A stretch of DNA of 64,000 bases, taken from positions 558,001-622,000 of the forward strand of contig NZ_CP009285.1 in NCBI RefSeq assembly GCF_000758665.1, given 5' to 3'. The translations under genes were made by a program, and so were the position numbers. Under the pieces are notes generated by a model. It saw nothing but the letters and a program-made list of their open reading frames with translations, had not been told where the DNA came from and made no database searches. Shown here piece by piece: positions 17,444 through 27,440 of the stretch. Each line of letters opens with the position of its first letter. Position 1 is the first letter of the stretch. This stretch comes from Paenibacillus borealis. Its GTDB lineage: Bacteria; Bacillota; Bacilli; Paenibacillales; Paenibacillaceae.

Positions 17444-18089
17444 ATATTACTCTCTCTGGAGGTTACGGGGTAGCTAGGGCATACAGGAACTCTCCAGCCA
17501 CAGATGTACTCGTTGCCGGCAAGAAATTTAAACATTCGGGCAGCGGAGAAATCTACGGCAACGTTGTGTATGGGGACAGCCTTGAAGCCAATGAGCCTAG
17601 TGTGAACATTATAGGCGCGAAGAAGCAGGGAAGCACGATTGATTTCCCGGCTGAGAAACAGTATCTGATCTCTCGTTCCGCAGAATACGGGGCATTGTCC
17701 GATACGAAAGAGATTGGTAATAATAATTATGGAACACTTACAATAAGTGCGCCGGATTCTTTCAATGTAGTTCATCTGGATGCTTCAACGCTGGCGAGTA
17801 CAAATAATATTCAATTTAATATTGCCCAGAATGCCACGTTGATTATTAACATAAGTGGAGCTACGGTCAATGTGCCGAGTTTTGCAATGAATAACGGGAA
17901 AGCGAGTCAAGTGCTGTTCAATTTCTACGAAGCAACCAAGGTAAATATTGCATATACAACCTTTTTGGGGACGATACTGGCGCCTAAAGCAGATGTCAAT
18001 TATTCCGGAGCAGAGCTTTATGGAACTCTGATTGCCAAGTCTTTTAGCGGCGGGGTAGAAATGCACCTTGGAACGTACCAGGGAGATGG

Positions 18090-20140
18090 GCCGCCACCAA
18101 GTCCGACGCCGACCGCAACACCAACACCGAGCCCGTCGCCGACACCAAGCGCAACACCAACACCAAGCCCGACACCAGCCACAACGCCAACACCAACACC
18201 GAGTCCGACACCAACGGTGAAGCCGACCGCAACACCAGCGCCGACACCGACCGTGAAGCCAACGCCAACGGTAAAACCAACACCGACGGTAAAACCAACG
18301 CCAACACCTAAATGCACTCCAACGCCAACACCAACAGTGAAGCCGACACCAACAGTGAAACCAACACCAACGGTAAAACCTACCGCAACACCGGCGCCGA
18401 CACCGACAGTGAAGCCAACGCCAACGGTAAAGCCGACACCGACAGTGAAGCCAACGCCAACGGTAAAGCCAACACCGACAGTGAAGCCGACGCCGACACC
18501 TAAGTGCACTCCAACACCAACACCAACAGTGAAGCCGACACCAACAGTGAAGCCGACACCAACAGTGAAGCCGACACCAACAGTGAAGCCGACACCAACA
18601 GTGAAGCCAACGCCAACAGTGAAGCCGACACCAACAGTGAAGCCAACGCCGACAGTGAAGCCAACGCCGACACCAACGGCTGAACCGACACCGACACCAA
18701 CGGCAGCACCAACGCCGACACCGACGGCAGCACCAACACCAACGCCAACGGCCGAACCAACGCCGACACCAACGGCAGAACCGACACCAACGCCAACGGC
18801 TGAACCGACACCGACACCAACGGCCGCACCAACGCCGACGCCGACACCAACGGCCGCACCAACACCAACACCAACGGCAGAGCCGACACCAACGCCAACG
18901 GCTGAACCGACACCAACGCCGACGGCCGAACCGACACCAACACCAACAGCCGCACCAACACCAACGCCGACGGCCGAGCCAACACCGACACCAACGGCAG
19001 AACCGACACCAACGCCAACGGTAGAGCCAACACCAACACCAACGGCAGCACCAACGCCAACGCCGACGGTCGAGCCAACACCAACGCCAACAGCAGCACC
19101 GACACCAACGCCAACGGCAGAGCCAACACCAACGCCAACGGCCGAACCAACACCAACGCCAACAGCAGCACCGACACCAACACCAACGGCCGCACCAACA
19201 CCAACGCCAACGGCCGAACCAACGCCGACACCAACGGCAGAACCGACACCAACGCCAACGGTAGAGCCAACACCAACACCAACGGCAGCACCAACGCCAA
19301 CGCCGACGGTCGAGCCAACACCAACGCCAACAGCAGCACCAACGCCAACGCCGACGGTCGAGCCAACACCAACGCCAACAGCAGCACCGACACCAACGCC
19401 AACGGCAGAGCCAACACCAACGCCAACGGCAGAGCCAACACCGACGCCAACAGCAGCACCGACACCGACGCCGACGGCCGAGCCAACACCAACGCCAACA
19501 GCAGCACCGACACCAACACCGACGGCCGAACCGACACCAACACCAACGCCGGCACCAACGGCCGAGCCAACACCAACGCCAACGGCCGAGCCAACACCAA
19601 CGCCAACAGCAGCACCGACACCAACGCCAACGGCCGAACCAACACCAACGCCAACAGCAGCACCGACACCAACACCGACGGCCGAACCGACACCAACACC
19701 AACGCCGACGGCCGAACCAACACCAACGCCAACAGTAGCACCGACACCAACGCCAACGGCCGAACCAACACCAACGCCAACGGTAGAACCAACACCAACG
19801 CCAACAGCTGAACCAACACCAACGCCAACAGCTGAACCAACACCAACGCCAACGGCCGAACCAACACCAACACCAACACCAACGCCAACGCCAACGGTAG
19901 AGCCGACACCAACACCAACACCAACGCCAACGGTAGAGCCGACACCAACACCAACACCAACGCCAACGGTAGAGCCGACACCAACACCAACGCCGACGGT
20001 AGAGCCGACACCAACACCAACGCCAACGGTAGAGCCGACACCGACACCAACGCCGACGGTAGAGCCAACACCAACACCGACACCGACGGTAGAGCCAACG
20101 CCTACTCCGACACCAACACCAGCACCGACATCACCACCGG
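18090..20140 (+). repeat. Coding minisatellite: Pro-Thr repeats
   Basis: About 2 kb of tandem coding repeats. The first part uses 18-base units encoding VKPTPT, with a larger block containing KCTPTPTP duplicated (near 18309 and 18500). The second part uses 24-base units encoding (A/V)(E/A)PTPTPT, ending in purer PTPTPTVE. Codon variants are shuffled between units, as expected of recombination and gene conversion. Confidence 0.95.
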
Positions 20141-20568
20141 CACCAGTGCCATCGTCTGCACCGCCTGTCTTTATTAATGTAGTGCCGACGCCGACTCCAA
20201 TAATCGGTTATATCGTAAATCCCGATACAATAATCATTGATGATCCGCTGCCTTTGGGCCCTGTGGCAACAGCAACACCTCAGCCGTTAGTGGTGAAACC
20301 AAGCCTAACCCCAACACCATCAGTAACACCAAGCCCGACGCCGGTTGTGACCATCATTGATGAAAATATTCCGTTAGGCAATGTGCCTGCGGATGCTACG
20401 CTGCCGAAGACTGGTGAATCAAGTCCGGCTCCTTATTATTTGGTTGGTATAGCTCTTGCAGGATTGGGGATATTCCTTAGTAGAAGATCCAGAACAGATA
20501 AACGTAAATAAATGCAATCCGTAAGATCTTTATGAAAGATTGTTGGTAGCACCGCTGAATCGGGAAAA

Positions 20569-20610
20569 GGCTGCTTTGGGAGAAGACGTTCTCCCGAAGC
20601 AGCCTTTTTT
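20569..20610 (+). terminator. Intrinsic terminator after wall protein 1
   Basis: GGCTGCTT-GGGAGAA stem around GACG with TTCTCCC-AAGCAGCC, then TTTTTT. Confidence 0.9.
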
Positions 20611-20898
20611 ATAACAATATATATTTATTTCTATATTTCTCGTGAAAGCGAATGTGCTAAGGGAAACGGAGTTGCGATTTTACGGCTGTCAGAGTTATTA
20701 TTTAAGTTTAAATTTACAATATGAAAATTAGTTCTTTTTACATAGTTTCAAAAATACTATAAAGTCGAATCCGAGGGAGTATAGGGATTAGGGTTTTGGG
20801 CGGAAAGACTAAGCTTTCTATTGAAAAAACCTTTTGTAACAGTACTTTGGAGCGGATCGGTAGATATAATCTATTGCCAAATGTTTCAAAGGATTTCG

Positions 20899-20938
20899 TT
20901 GACAATAAGCCTAGATAGCGGATAAACTAAAATTAGTT
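20899..20938 (+). promoter_or_regulatory. Promoter plus AACTAA-AA-TTAGTT palindrome upstream of riboswitch 2
   Basis: TTGACA at 20899-20904, 18-base spacer, TAAACT at 20923-20928, and inverted AACTAA/TTAGTT at 20925-20938. The stretch after it (TTAGTTCTAAAGTAAC) is the same as in copy 1. Confidence 0.65.
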
Positions 20939-21011
20939 CTAAAGTAACTAATGTCATAGACTTTAGTATGGAAGTTTGATTTAGTACATAATTTCACAAT
21001 CTAATAGTTCA

Positions 21012-21104
21012 CTGACGTATAAACGCAAACCGTTCGAAAGAACGGGACGCAAAGTCCAGGAGTCTAAAGCGCGATGAAGCGCAACGATCGTCCGACTGCC
21101 GTAA
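21012..21104 (+). promoter_or_regulatory. Cyclic-di-GMP-I (GEMM-I) riboswitch, copy 2
   Basis: ACGCAAACCGTTCGAAAGAA followed by CGGGACGCAAAGTCC: the CCGTTC/GAACGG stem with GAAA loop is perfect, followed by the GGACGCAAAG block and a second arm ending GTCCGACTGCCG. It is better paired than copy 1. It precedes the second wall-protein gene by about 80 bases. Confidence 0.9.
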
Positions 21105-21137
21105 AGAGAGTATCCCTCTTTCCGGCGGTCTTTTTTT
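21096..21137 (+). terminator. Riboswitch 2 expression-platform terminator
   Basis: CTGCCG-AAAGAG pairs with CTCTTT-CGGCGG around AGTATCC, then seven T. The 5' arm overlaps the aptamer end, as in copy 1. Confidence 0.85.
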
Positions 21138-21183
21138 GTTATAAACGTGGCCTATATCTATATTAACTGTGAGGTGAGTCTGT

Positions 21184-23046
21184 ATGTTCCAATTAACTAA
21201 ATTCAAGCGTCTTATGGTGTTCGGACTTATAACAGTTCTGATTGTTGGAGGCGGCGGAATCATTTCACTGGGGAGCATTTCAGTTAGAGCCGAGGGGGCT
21301 TCTCTGCCGGGCAATGCGTCCAAGTATAATGTGTTCATATTGGGAAGTGTCGATGCCTACAGAAGCGATATTGAAGGCAGATTAGCCGCAGGCGGAAATG
21401 TGAAACTAAGTGAGGGTTACTCGGTGGGGCACAAACTAAGCTCTCAGGAAACGCAGGAGGCTTATTCTCTTGTTGCCGGGGGCGATCTTTACTATGAACG
21501 TGGAGAAACTGTCGGAGACGCGGTGTACGGCGGGAAATACAGCGGTAGCGGCGGCCCCCGTAATGGTACAGGAACCTTACAGCTGATAGCGAACGCCATA
21601 GACTTCACAGCCGAATTCGGCTTGCTCCGTGATAAATCGCAGCAGCTTGCAGGGCTTCCTACAAATAGTACTACAACTGACGATTATGGCAGTCTGATTC
21701 TCGTAGGTACAAATTCAGATGTTAACGTATTTGTTGTCAATGGCAGTAAGCTGTCTAGTGCTAATGGGCTGAGAATCGAGATTCCCAGCGGTTCGACGGC
21801 TGTAGTAAATGTATCGGGCACTTCAGTTACGATGAAAAATATGGGCATTAGAATTAATGGCAGTGATAATAAGGACAACTCTATGAATAGCAAAGTGCTA
21901 TATAACTTCAGTCAGGCAACCCATCTTCAAATTGAGAGTATCGGAGTTATGGGTTCTATACTGGCTCCATATGCCTCCATTCAATTCAATAATGGTCAAA
22001 TCAACGGAAATTTGATCGGAGCTTCGCTCTCAGGAACAGGAGAATCTCACCATGTTCCTTATAAAGGGCAAGATCCGCCGGAATCAACAGCAACGCCGGC
22101 AGTGACGCCGACGCCAACAGCGACACCGACGCCGGAATCAACAGCAACGCCGGCAGTGACGCCGACGCCAACAGCAACACCGACGCCGGAATCAACAGCA
22201 ACACCGACACCAGAAGCAACGGCAACACCGACACCAGAAGCAACGGCAACACCGACAACAACGCCAACGGCAACGCCGACAATAGCTCCAACGGCGACAC
22301 CGACAGCGGTACCGACACCAGAAGCAACAGCAACACCAACAGCAACAGCAACGCCAACAACAACGCCGACAGCGGCGGCAACACCGACAACAACGCCAAC
22401 GGCGACACCGACAGCGGTACCGACACCAGAAGCAACACCAACACCAACAGCAACGGCAACACCAACACCAGCGCCGACGGCAACGCCGACAACAGCGCCG
22501 ACGGCAACGCCGACAGCAGCACCAACGGCAACGCCGACAACAGCGACACCAACGGCAACGCCGACAACAGCGCCGACGGCAACGCCGACAGCGGCACCAA
22601 CGGCAACGCCGACAACAGCACCAACGGCGACACCAACAACAGTGCCGACCGCAGCACCAACGGCAACCAGCACGAGCGTATTTGTTCCAAGCTTCGTGTT
22701 TCCGACATCAACTGCTCCGGTAGTGATTGGGACTATTGTGACTGATACTACTATCAATGATGACCCTGTTCCTCTGGGGCCGGCGGCATCACCTGTTGTG
22801 ACGGTGCTGCCAACAGCGCCACAGCCGGTTGTAGCGGAGCCTACACCAGCACCTGCACCAGCGGCGGGACCGTCGCCTGAAGAAATCATTATCGATGACG
22901 AGATTCCTCTCGGCAGTGTGACTGCAGAGCAAACCCTGCCGCAGACGGGTGAATCAAGTCCTGCACCGTACTATATTACCGGTATCGCCCTTGCCGGTCT
23001 GGGCCTGCTTCTTAGAAGAACGGCCAGGGCGAACAAGCGAAAATGA
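21184..23046 (+). CDS. LPXTG wall protein, choice-of-anchor A domain plus Pro-Thr/Ala repeats
   Basis: Intact paralogue of the preceding gene, 620 aa. It starts at an ATG with GTGAGGTGAG upstream. Parts: signal peptide ([21 protein letters not shown], cleavage after about VRAEG), a choice-of-anchor A domain ([35 protein letters not shown] to [28 protein letters not shown], about 38-285), a [17 protein letters not shown] stalk of about 200 residues, then [28 protein letters not shown], the sortase signal. It has the same promoter, palindrome, c-di-GMP aptamer and terminator as its neighbour. The likely role is a surface adhesin or matrix protein made when c-di-GMP changes; the binding partner is unknown. 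No sortase gene is in the window. Confidence 0.9.
   Translation: MFQLTKFKRLMVFGLITVLIVGGGGIISLGSISVRAEGASLPGNASKYNVFILGSVDAYRSDIEGRLAAGGNVKLSEGYSVGHKLSSQETQEAYSLVAGGDLYYERGETVGDAVYGGKYSGSGGPRNGTGTLQLIANAIDFTAEFGLLRDKSQQLAGLPTNSTTTDDYGSLILVGTNSDVNVFVVNGSKLSSANGLRIEIPSGSTAVVNVSGTSVTMKNMGIRINGSDNKDNSMNSKVLYNFSQATHLQIESIGVMGSILAPYASIQFNNGQINGNLIGASLSGTGESHHVPYKGQDPPESTATPAVTPTPTATPTPESTATPAVTPTPTATPTPESTATPTPEATATPTPEATATPTTTPTATPTIAPTATPTAVPTPEATATPTATATPTTTPTAAATPTTTPTATPTAVPTPEATPTPTATATPTPAPTATPTTAPTATPTAAPTATPTTATPTATPTTAPTATPTAAPTATPTTAPTATPTTVPTAAPTATSTSVFVPSFVFPTSTAPVVIGTIVTDTTINDDPVPLGPAASPVVTVLPTAPQPVVAEPTPAPAPAAGPSPEEIIIDDEIPLGSVTAEQTLPQTGESSPAPYYITGIALAGLGLLLRRTARANKRK
22080..22665 (+). 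repeat. Coding repeats of wall protein 2
   Basis: Short tandem units encoding variants of TATPTPE, TATPTTA and TPTAAP. They are less regular than those of the neighbouring gene. Confidence 0.9.
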
Positions 23047-23104
23047 TTCACTTAAACGAAGAACATCAGGGTAAAAAGTGATTAAGCCGCTGTTTTTGGA
23101 CGAA

Positions 23105-23145
23105 GGCTGCTGCCGGAGAGATATTCTCCAGGAAGCAGCCTTTTT
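23105..23145 (+). terminator. Intrinsic terminator after wall protein 2
   Basis: GGCTGCTGCCGGAGA pairs with TTCTCCAGGAAGCAGCC around GATA, then TTTTTG. It is similar to the terminator at 20569. Confidence 0.88.
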
Positions 23146-23321
23146 GTATACGGGTGGCGTATTCTATCTGTAGCTTACCACTTGGGTGAAGAAGGTAATG
23201 CCGGACTCCCGGCAGTGTTTTTAGTTGAACGGATACCGTGCTATACTAGGCTCAAATTATTCATAAGCAAAAATTCACATTCCCTTAAAGGGAGGGTTGC
23301 TTACTGAGAGGGGGAACGATT

Positions 23322-24287
23322 ATGTGGAGTATATACCTGCTAGTAATACTGGCTGTTGTTGCCGGGATTGTGGCGTATGCCGGATTCTATTTCTATGGAG
23401 TGGCTATTAAGCGGGCTCCCAAGGAATTCCTTGGCAAGACACCGGATTTGAAGGTGGACCCGCCGGTAGCCGGAGCTTCGTGGGGGGAAGGTGCGGAGTG
23501 GGTGGCGCGGCAGAACTTCCGGGAAGTGGAGCTGGTCTCGGAAGATGGCCTGAAGCTGAGAGGCTACTATCTGGCTTCAGAGCGTGCTGCGGGCCGTACC
23601 GTAATCATTGCCCACGGTTATTCCGGCAAAGCTAAGGATATGGGGGCAACCGCCAAAAACTATTATGACAACCTAGGATATAATGTGCTGCTGCCCGACG
23701 CCAGAGGCCACGGGAAGAGCGAAGGGGACTACATTGGCTTCGGTTGGCCGGAGCGCCGTGATTATCTGCAATGGATCGGGTTCGTTCTGAAGGAGACTGG
23801 GCCGGAAGCGCAAATTGTACTGCATGGCGTATCTATGGGCGGAGCGACGGTACTGATGACGGCTGGAGAAGAGCTTCCTCCGCAGGTCAAATCCATTGTT
23901 GCTGATTGCGGATATACTTCGGTCAAAGCACAGCTGTCCTACCAGCTGTGGCGGATGTATCATCTGCCAAGCTTCCCCTTTGTGCAGAGTGCCAGCCTGG
24001 TAACCCGGATGAAGGCCGGTTATTATTTCGGCGAAGCTTCAGCGCTGAAGCAGGTGCGCAAAGCCCGGGTGCCGATTTTATTTATTCACGGAGATGCGGA
24101 TAAGTTTGTACCTTTTGCTATGATGGATGAGCTGTATAGTGCCTGCAAGAGTCCGAAGGAGAAGCTGGTGGTGCATGGAGCGGGGCATGGTCTTGCCTAT
24201 GATACGGATAAAAAGGAATATGTTCGCACTGTAGGCGAATTCGTGGAACGATATATACACAGCTGTTCAGAGGAAATAAAGTATTAG
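23322..24287 (+). CDS. Membrane-anchored alpha/beta hydrolase
   Basis: A 321-aa serine hydrolase with one N-terminal membrane helix (about 1-25) and the catalytic domain beyond it. The nucleophile elbow is HGVSMGGA near residue 167. An Asp-containing LFIHGDADKFVPF and the final His in HGAGHGLAY complete the triad. The pattern resembles YqkD and related Bacillus hydrolases. GAGAGGGGGAACG precedes the ATG. Substrate unknown; it could act on lipids or peptides at the membrane. It appears monocistronic. Confidence 0.85.
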   Translation: MWSIYLLVILAVVAGIVAYAGFYFYGVAIKRAPKEFLGKTPDLKVDPPVAGASWGEGAEWVARQNFREVELVSEDGLKLRGYYLASERAAGRTVIIAHGYSGKAKDMGATAKNYYDNLGYNVLLPDARGHGKSEGDYIGFGWPERRDYLQWIGFVLKETGPEAQIVLHGVSMGGATVLMTAGEELPPQVKSIVADCGYTSVKAQLSYQLWRMYHLPSFPFVQSASLVTRMKAGYYFGEASALKQVRKARVPILFIHGDADKFVPFAMMDELYSACKSPKEKLVVHGAGHGLAYDTDKKEYVRTVGEFVERYIHSCSEEIKY

Positions 24288-24340
24288 ACTGGCAGAAATG
24301 CTCAATAAGATTACGCACTGTAAGGAGGAATGGGAACGGA

Positions 24341-25153
24341 ATGAATTTTGACCTTCGAGAATTAGCGTTGTTTGCAGAACAGGCTGTAACAAAAGCAGGT
24401 GACACAATTTCCGGATTGCGCAGTCGGGAACAAATTGAAGTGAATTTCAAGGATGATGGTGAACTTGTGACATCTGCTGATTTACTATCGGAAAGAATCA
24501 TTCAAGAAGCCATAATAGGTAAATTTCAAGGTCATCGAATTCTTTCGGAAGAAAATGGAGTACATAACTGGGATGATTTCAAGTTTGACGGTCCGGTTTG
24601 GGTGATTGATCCCTTAGATGGAACGGTTAATTTTGCCCGGAACCTACCGCATTACGGCCTTTCATTGGCTTTTGCCCTTGATGGCGTAGTCCTGGCAGGA
24701 GCAGTATATGCGCCAGATTTGAACTGTACTTATGTTGGGATTAAAGGGAGAGGCTCCTATTGCAATGGTGAGCGTTTACGAACTCGTACATGTACTTCAC
24801 TATTAGATGCTGTCATTGGCACAGGTTTTCCTCATGATCCGGCCAAAGTGCAGCCGGCAATCGAAAGAGTGAACCGGCTCAGAAGAAACTGCCGTGACAT
24901 TAGGCGTTTTGCTGCGCCAACAGTAGACATTTGTTATGTGGCGTCCGGAAAATTAGATGCGCATACGGAAAGTCTTTCACCGTGGGACGTAGCCGCCGCA
25001 GGCTTGATTGCACGGGAGGCGGGCGCATTGAGTTGCAATGTACAAGGGGTGCCAGATGACATTCCTGCTGAACTTTATGGTGAAGAGGTCGTATTCACGA
25101 CACCTGGAATCTTCGGGGATCTCTTGACATTATTGCGGAAGGAATCAGAATAA
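24341..25153 (+). CDS. Inositol monophosphatase family phosphatase
   Basis: A 270-aa Mg-dependent phosphatase. Motifs: the LVTSADLLSE segment, GHRILSEENG, WVIDPLDGTVNF near residue 90 (metal-binding Asp residues), and SPWDVAAAGLIAREAGA near 214. Members dephosphorylate inositol phosphates, histidinol phosphate, PAP or NADP; which one applies cannot be told here. AAGGAGG is 12 bases before the ATG, a long spacing. The gene is visibly more A/T-rich than its neighbours, which may mean later acquisition. Confidence 0.88.
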   Translation: MNFDLRELALFAEQAVTKAGDTISGLRSREQIEVNFKDDGELVTSADLLSERIIQEAIIGKFQGHRILSEENGVHNWDDFKFDGPVWVIDPLDGTVNFARNLPHYGLSLAFALDGVVLAGAVYAPDLNCTYVGIKGRGSYCNGERLRTRTCTSLLDAVIGTGFPHDPAKVQPAIERVNRLRRNCRDIRRFAAPTVDICYVASGKLDAHTESLSPWDVAAAGLIAREAGALSCNVQGVPDDIPAELYGEEVVFTTPGIFGDLLTLLRKESE

Positions 25154-25220
25154 AAGGCTCAGTGTCCTTCAACATTGTTGTACGTGTGATTCAGTCTGAA
25201 AAAGTCCCCGGAACGTAGAC

Positions 25221-25260
25221 GCGCCCGATATCCGCAAACAGCGGGTATCGGGCGCTTATT
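25221..25260 (+). terminator. Strong hairpin downstream of the phosphatase gene
   Basis: GCGCCCGATA-CCGC pairs with GCGG-TATCGGGCGC around AAACA, followed by TTATTAT. The stem is excellent, the T tract poor. Confidence 0.5.
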
Positions 25261-25261
25261 A

Positions 25262-25695
25262 TGTTCCACACATGGGGCCTTTCCCTGCGTCAGGGAAGCA
25301 GCACAGCCATGTCTTATCGGTATATGAATCCCCCGCCGTTTGTTAGCGAAACGGGTGTCGTTGTTCCTTGTTTATTTCCAGCAGCCGTGTGGCGAGAGAA
25401 ATCCTTCCAATACGACAAAAGCCCTACCTCTCTTTTGTCCTTGCGGCTCCGTGGCCGCGCCAGTGCGAATCGGAATGCTATGTTCGAATTTAATCTCATA
25501 AAAAGGAAGAGTACTGCAAGAAAACGTAAGATTTAGTGTCCAAACTGCCGATAATAGAGACAAGTGATTTATCGGCCTGACATCTTCTTGATGGGGATAA
25601 ACATACTCGAAAACAAATATTCTATTATTATAACATGTGTCATATAGGAATGCAAGCGGATATTGGGCTGAGGCCGGGACGGGAATGATGGACAG
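25262..25695. other. Non-coding stretch between phosphatase and HD-GYP genes
   Basis: About 430 bases with short open frames that lack ribosome-binding sites and any recognisable protein. No tRNA, riboswitch or mobile-element end was seen. The last 80 bases are A/T-rich and probably hold the HD-GYP promoter. Confidence 0.5.
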
Positions 25696-27231
25696 ATGAG
25701 ACTATACAGAATATTCATTAAAAATCAGATCCGGAATTATATATTCGGCTCAGTAGTAGCGGTGCTGGCAGTAGGAAGTCTGATTCTGCTATCATCTCTG
25801 GAGATAAGCAGCATAGAATATTTCCGGCTCTTGCTTGTGCTCGGGCTGTCATTTATTATCATGGCGGTCATGGAGATTGGTGTTTTTCTCAATCAGATCA
25901 GACCGATCCGCACAGCACTGTATGAAGAAAACCTGACATTGCCAATGCTGGAAGAAGCGTATCTGCATACACATCAGATGCCGAGGCGTGCCGTTCAGCG
26001 GATTATGGGGCCGCATCTTCTGGGCCTCTCCCTGCCGGCCTGCCTGATGACATTCTGGATGATTTACAATGGCTGGATTACGGTTCCGTATTTCTATCTG
26101 ATCCTGGCTGTGTGCGGAGCCATTCTTGTGGCATGCATGCATGCGCTAATTGAATTTTTCCTGACCTGTACGGCCATTATTCCGCTGATCAAAGAATTCA
26201 GAAACCGGGCGCTGGAGCAGTATGGTATTGATTTCTCTTTGGAAGGCCATGTATTTGTGCCGATCCGTCCCAAATTTCTGGTAAGCTGTATGCTAATCGG
26301 CACATTTCCGCTATTTCTGTTTATCATGGCTACGCAAATCCGTCTGCATGGTAATGGAGGTCCTGTAGGAGTGGTCGGACTTCAAAGCTACTGGGCGTGG
26401 GCGAGTATGGTGCTGCTGATCGGAACCCTTTTCTCATCGATAGCGGCCTGGCTTCTGACGAACAGTGTGCAGCATCCTATTAATGAGCTGTATCAGGCGA
26501 TGAACCATGTAAGGGACGGCAATCTGATCCAGGTACAGGATGAGTACTCCGATGAATTCTCCAAGCTTGTCGCAGGATTTAATATGATGGTGCGGGGGCT
26601 GCAGACCCGGGAACAACAGAGCAGGCAGCTGCTTGACAGCTACTTCACTACACTGGCCGTGGCGCTGGATGCCCGTGATCCTTACACCGCAGGGCATTCA
26701 CTGCGTGTCGCGGAATACTCGGTCATTATCGGCCAGCTGGCCGGACTCACCGGGCAGCAGCTGGATGATTTACGCAAGACGGCCCTGCTGCATGATATTG
26801 GCAAGATTGGGGTGAGGGACAGCATCCTGTTCAAGGAAGAAGCCCTTACGGATGAGGAGTTCGACCAGATTAAGAGCCATCCTGTGTTAGGAGAGAATAT
26901 TTTGCGGCAGATTGAACCGGTAGAAAAAATGGCACCCTATCTGGGAGGCGTCCGTTCCCATCATGAGCGCTATGACGGTAAAGGATATCCGGACGGTCTT
27001 GCCGGTACGGATATTCCTTTACATGGCCGGATTATCGCTGTGGCGGATGCCTATGATGCTATGACCTCTAACCGTCCTTACCGCAAAGGGATGGATCACG
27101 ACCGGGCGCTGGCTATTCTGGAGCAGGGAAGGGGCACTCAATGGGACCCGGAATTTGCCGGACTATTTCTGGCGTACTTTGGACGGAAGCCGGAACCTCT
27201 TCAGACAGGTTATCCAATCAAAACAGGATAA
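25696..27231 (+). CDS. Membrane HD-GYP domain protein (probable c-di-GMP phosphodiesterase)
   Basis: A 511-aa membrane protein. The N-terminal half has several helices (starting NYIFGSVVAVLAVGSLILL), then a HAMP-like linker (HPINELYQAMNHVRDGNLIQVQDEYSDEF) and an HD-GYP domain. The metal motif is LLHDIGKIG near 366, and the family signature is HHERYDGKGYP near 421 followed by DGLAG. HD-GYP proteins hydrolyse c-di-GMP, and the key residues are present. The start ATG has only a weak upstream site. Proximity (2.6 kb) to two c-di-GMP riboswitch genes makes a local signalling link attractive, but this is inference. Confidence 0.88.
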   Translation: MRLYRIFIKNQIRNYIFGSVVAVLAVGSLILLSSLEISSIEYFRLLLVLGLSFIIMAVMEIGVFLNQIRPIRTALYEENLTLPMLEEAYLHTHQMPRRAVQRIMGPHLLGLSLPACLMTFWMIYNGWITVPYFYLILAVCGAILVACMHALIEFFLTCTAIIPLIKEFRNRALEQYGIDFSLEGHVFVPIRPKFLVSCMLIGTFPLFLFIMATQIRLHGNGGPVGVVGLQSYWAWASMVLLIGTLFSSIAAWLLTNSVQHPINELYQAMNHVRDGNLIQVQDEYSDEFSKLVAGFNMMVRGLQTREQQSRQLLDSYFTTLAVALDARDPYTAGHSLRVAEYSVIIGQLAGLTGQQLDDLRKTALLHDIGKIGVRDSILFKEEALTDEEFDQIKSHPVLGENILRQIEPVEKMAPYLGGVRSHHERYDGKGYPDGLAGTDIPLHGRIIAVADAYDAMTSNRPYRKGMDHDRALAILEQGRGTQWDPEFAGLFLAYFGRKPEPLQTGYPIKTG

Positions 27232-27272
27232 GGATGTGCGGTGTTAAACCAGTTATCCTTATATTTCTTGCT

Positions 27273-27316
27273 GAAGCGGATGCCATCCAGTTTATGGAGG
27301 GTTCCGCTTCTGCTTT
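27273..27316 (+). terminator. Probable terminator of the HD-GYP gene
   Basis: GAAGCGGA at 27273-27280 pairs perfectly with TCCGCTTC at 27303-27310, with extra pairing outside (CT/TG). The following TGCTTTG is T-poor. Confidence 0.4.
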
Positions 27317-27370
27317 GCGTGCCTATTTTGTGAACTGCCATTGAAATGCGACAATTAACGACTACATTCA

Positions 27371-27399
27371 TTGAAGGATTGAGGGCGGACCGTTATAAT
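27371..27399 (+). promoter_or_regulatory. Sigma-A promoter of the eetA operon
   Basis: TTGAAG at 27371-27376, a 17-base spacer and a perfect TATAAT at 27394-27399, 41 bases upstream of eetA. Confidence 0.65.
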
Positions 27400-27440
27400 T
27401 ATTAAGTCTGGATTTTAATTAAAAAATAAGGGAGATTTCT

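Larger units (their letters stand above)
17226..20511 (+). pseudogene. LPXTG wall protein, choice-of-anchor A domain plus Pro-Thr repeats; frameshifted at G9
   Basis: Starts at a TTG with AGGAGGTG seven bases upstream. The signal peptide (KRVRKTAAFILAGVLTVSSVF) leads into a choice-of-anchor A domain ([14 protein letters not shown]...IEGRLAAGG). At 17435-17443 a run of nine G shifts the frame, and that frame stops at 17477. The domain continues in another frame ([14 protein letters not shown] to [21 protein letters not shown]); eight G would restore it. About 670 residues of VKPTPT and [12 protein letters not shown] repeats follow, then [29 protein letters not shown], an LPXTG sortase signal with a membrane helix and positive tail. 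The encoded product is a long-stalked wall-anchored protein under c-di-GMP control. The frameshift may be a sequencing error, a dead gene or a phase-variable OFF state; the intact rest of the gene favours one of the reversible explanations. Confidence 0.85.

Noticed and set aside
18500..20098. Long minus-strand open frame (532 codons, Leu/Val-rich) across the Pro-Thr repeats, with smaller ones at 18018-18509 and 22059-22889
   Set aside because: The repeat units contain no stop in several frames, so long frames arise automatically; no ribosome-binding site, no domain, monotonous composition.
18090..20140. Regular tandem repeats considered as a CRISPR array
   Set aside because: Units are contiguous without unique spacers, are in frame with a wall protein, and no cas genes are nearby.
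25261..25536. Open frames of 60-90 codons in the gap before the HD-GYP gene
   Set aside because: No ribosome-binding site, biased composition, no recognisable protein on either strand.
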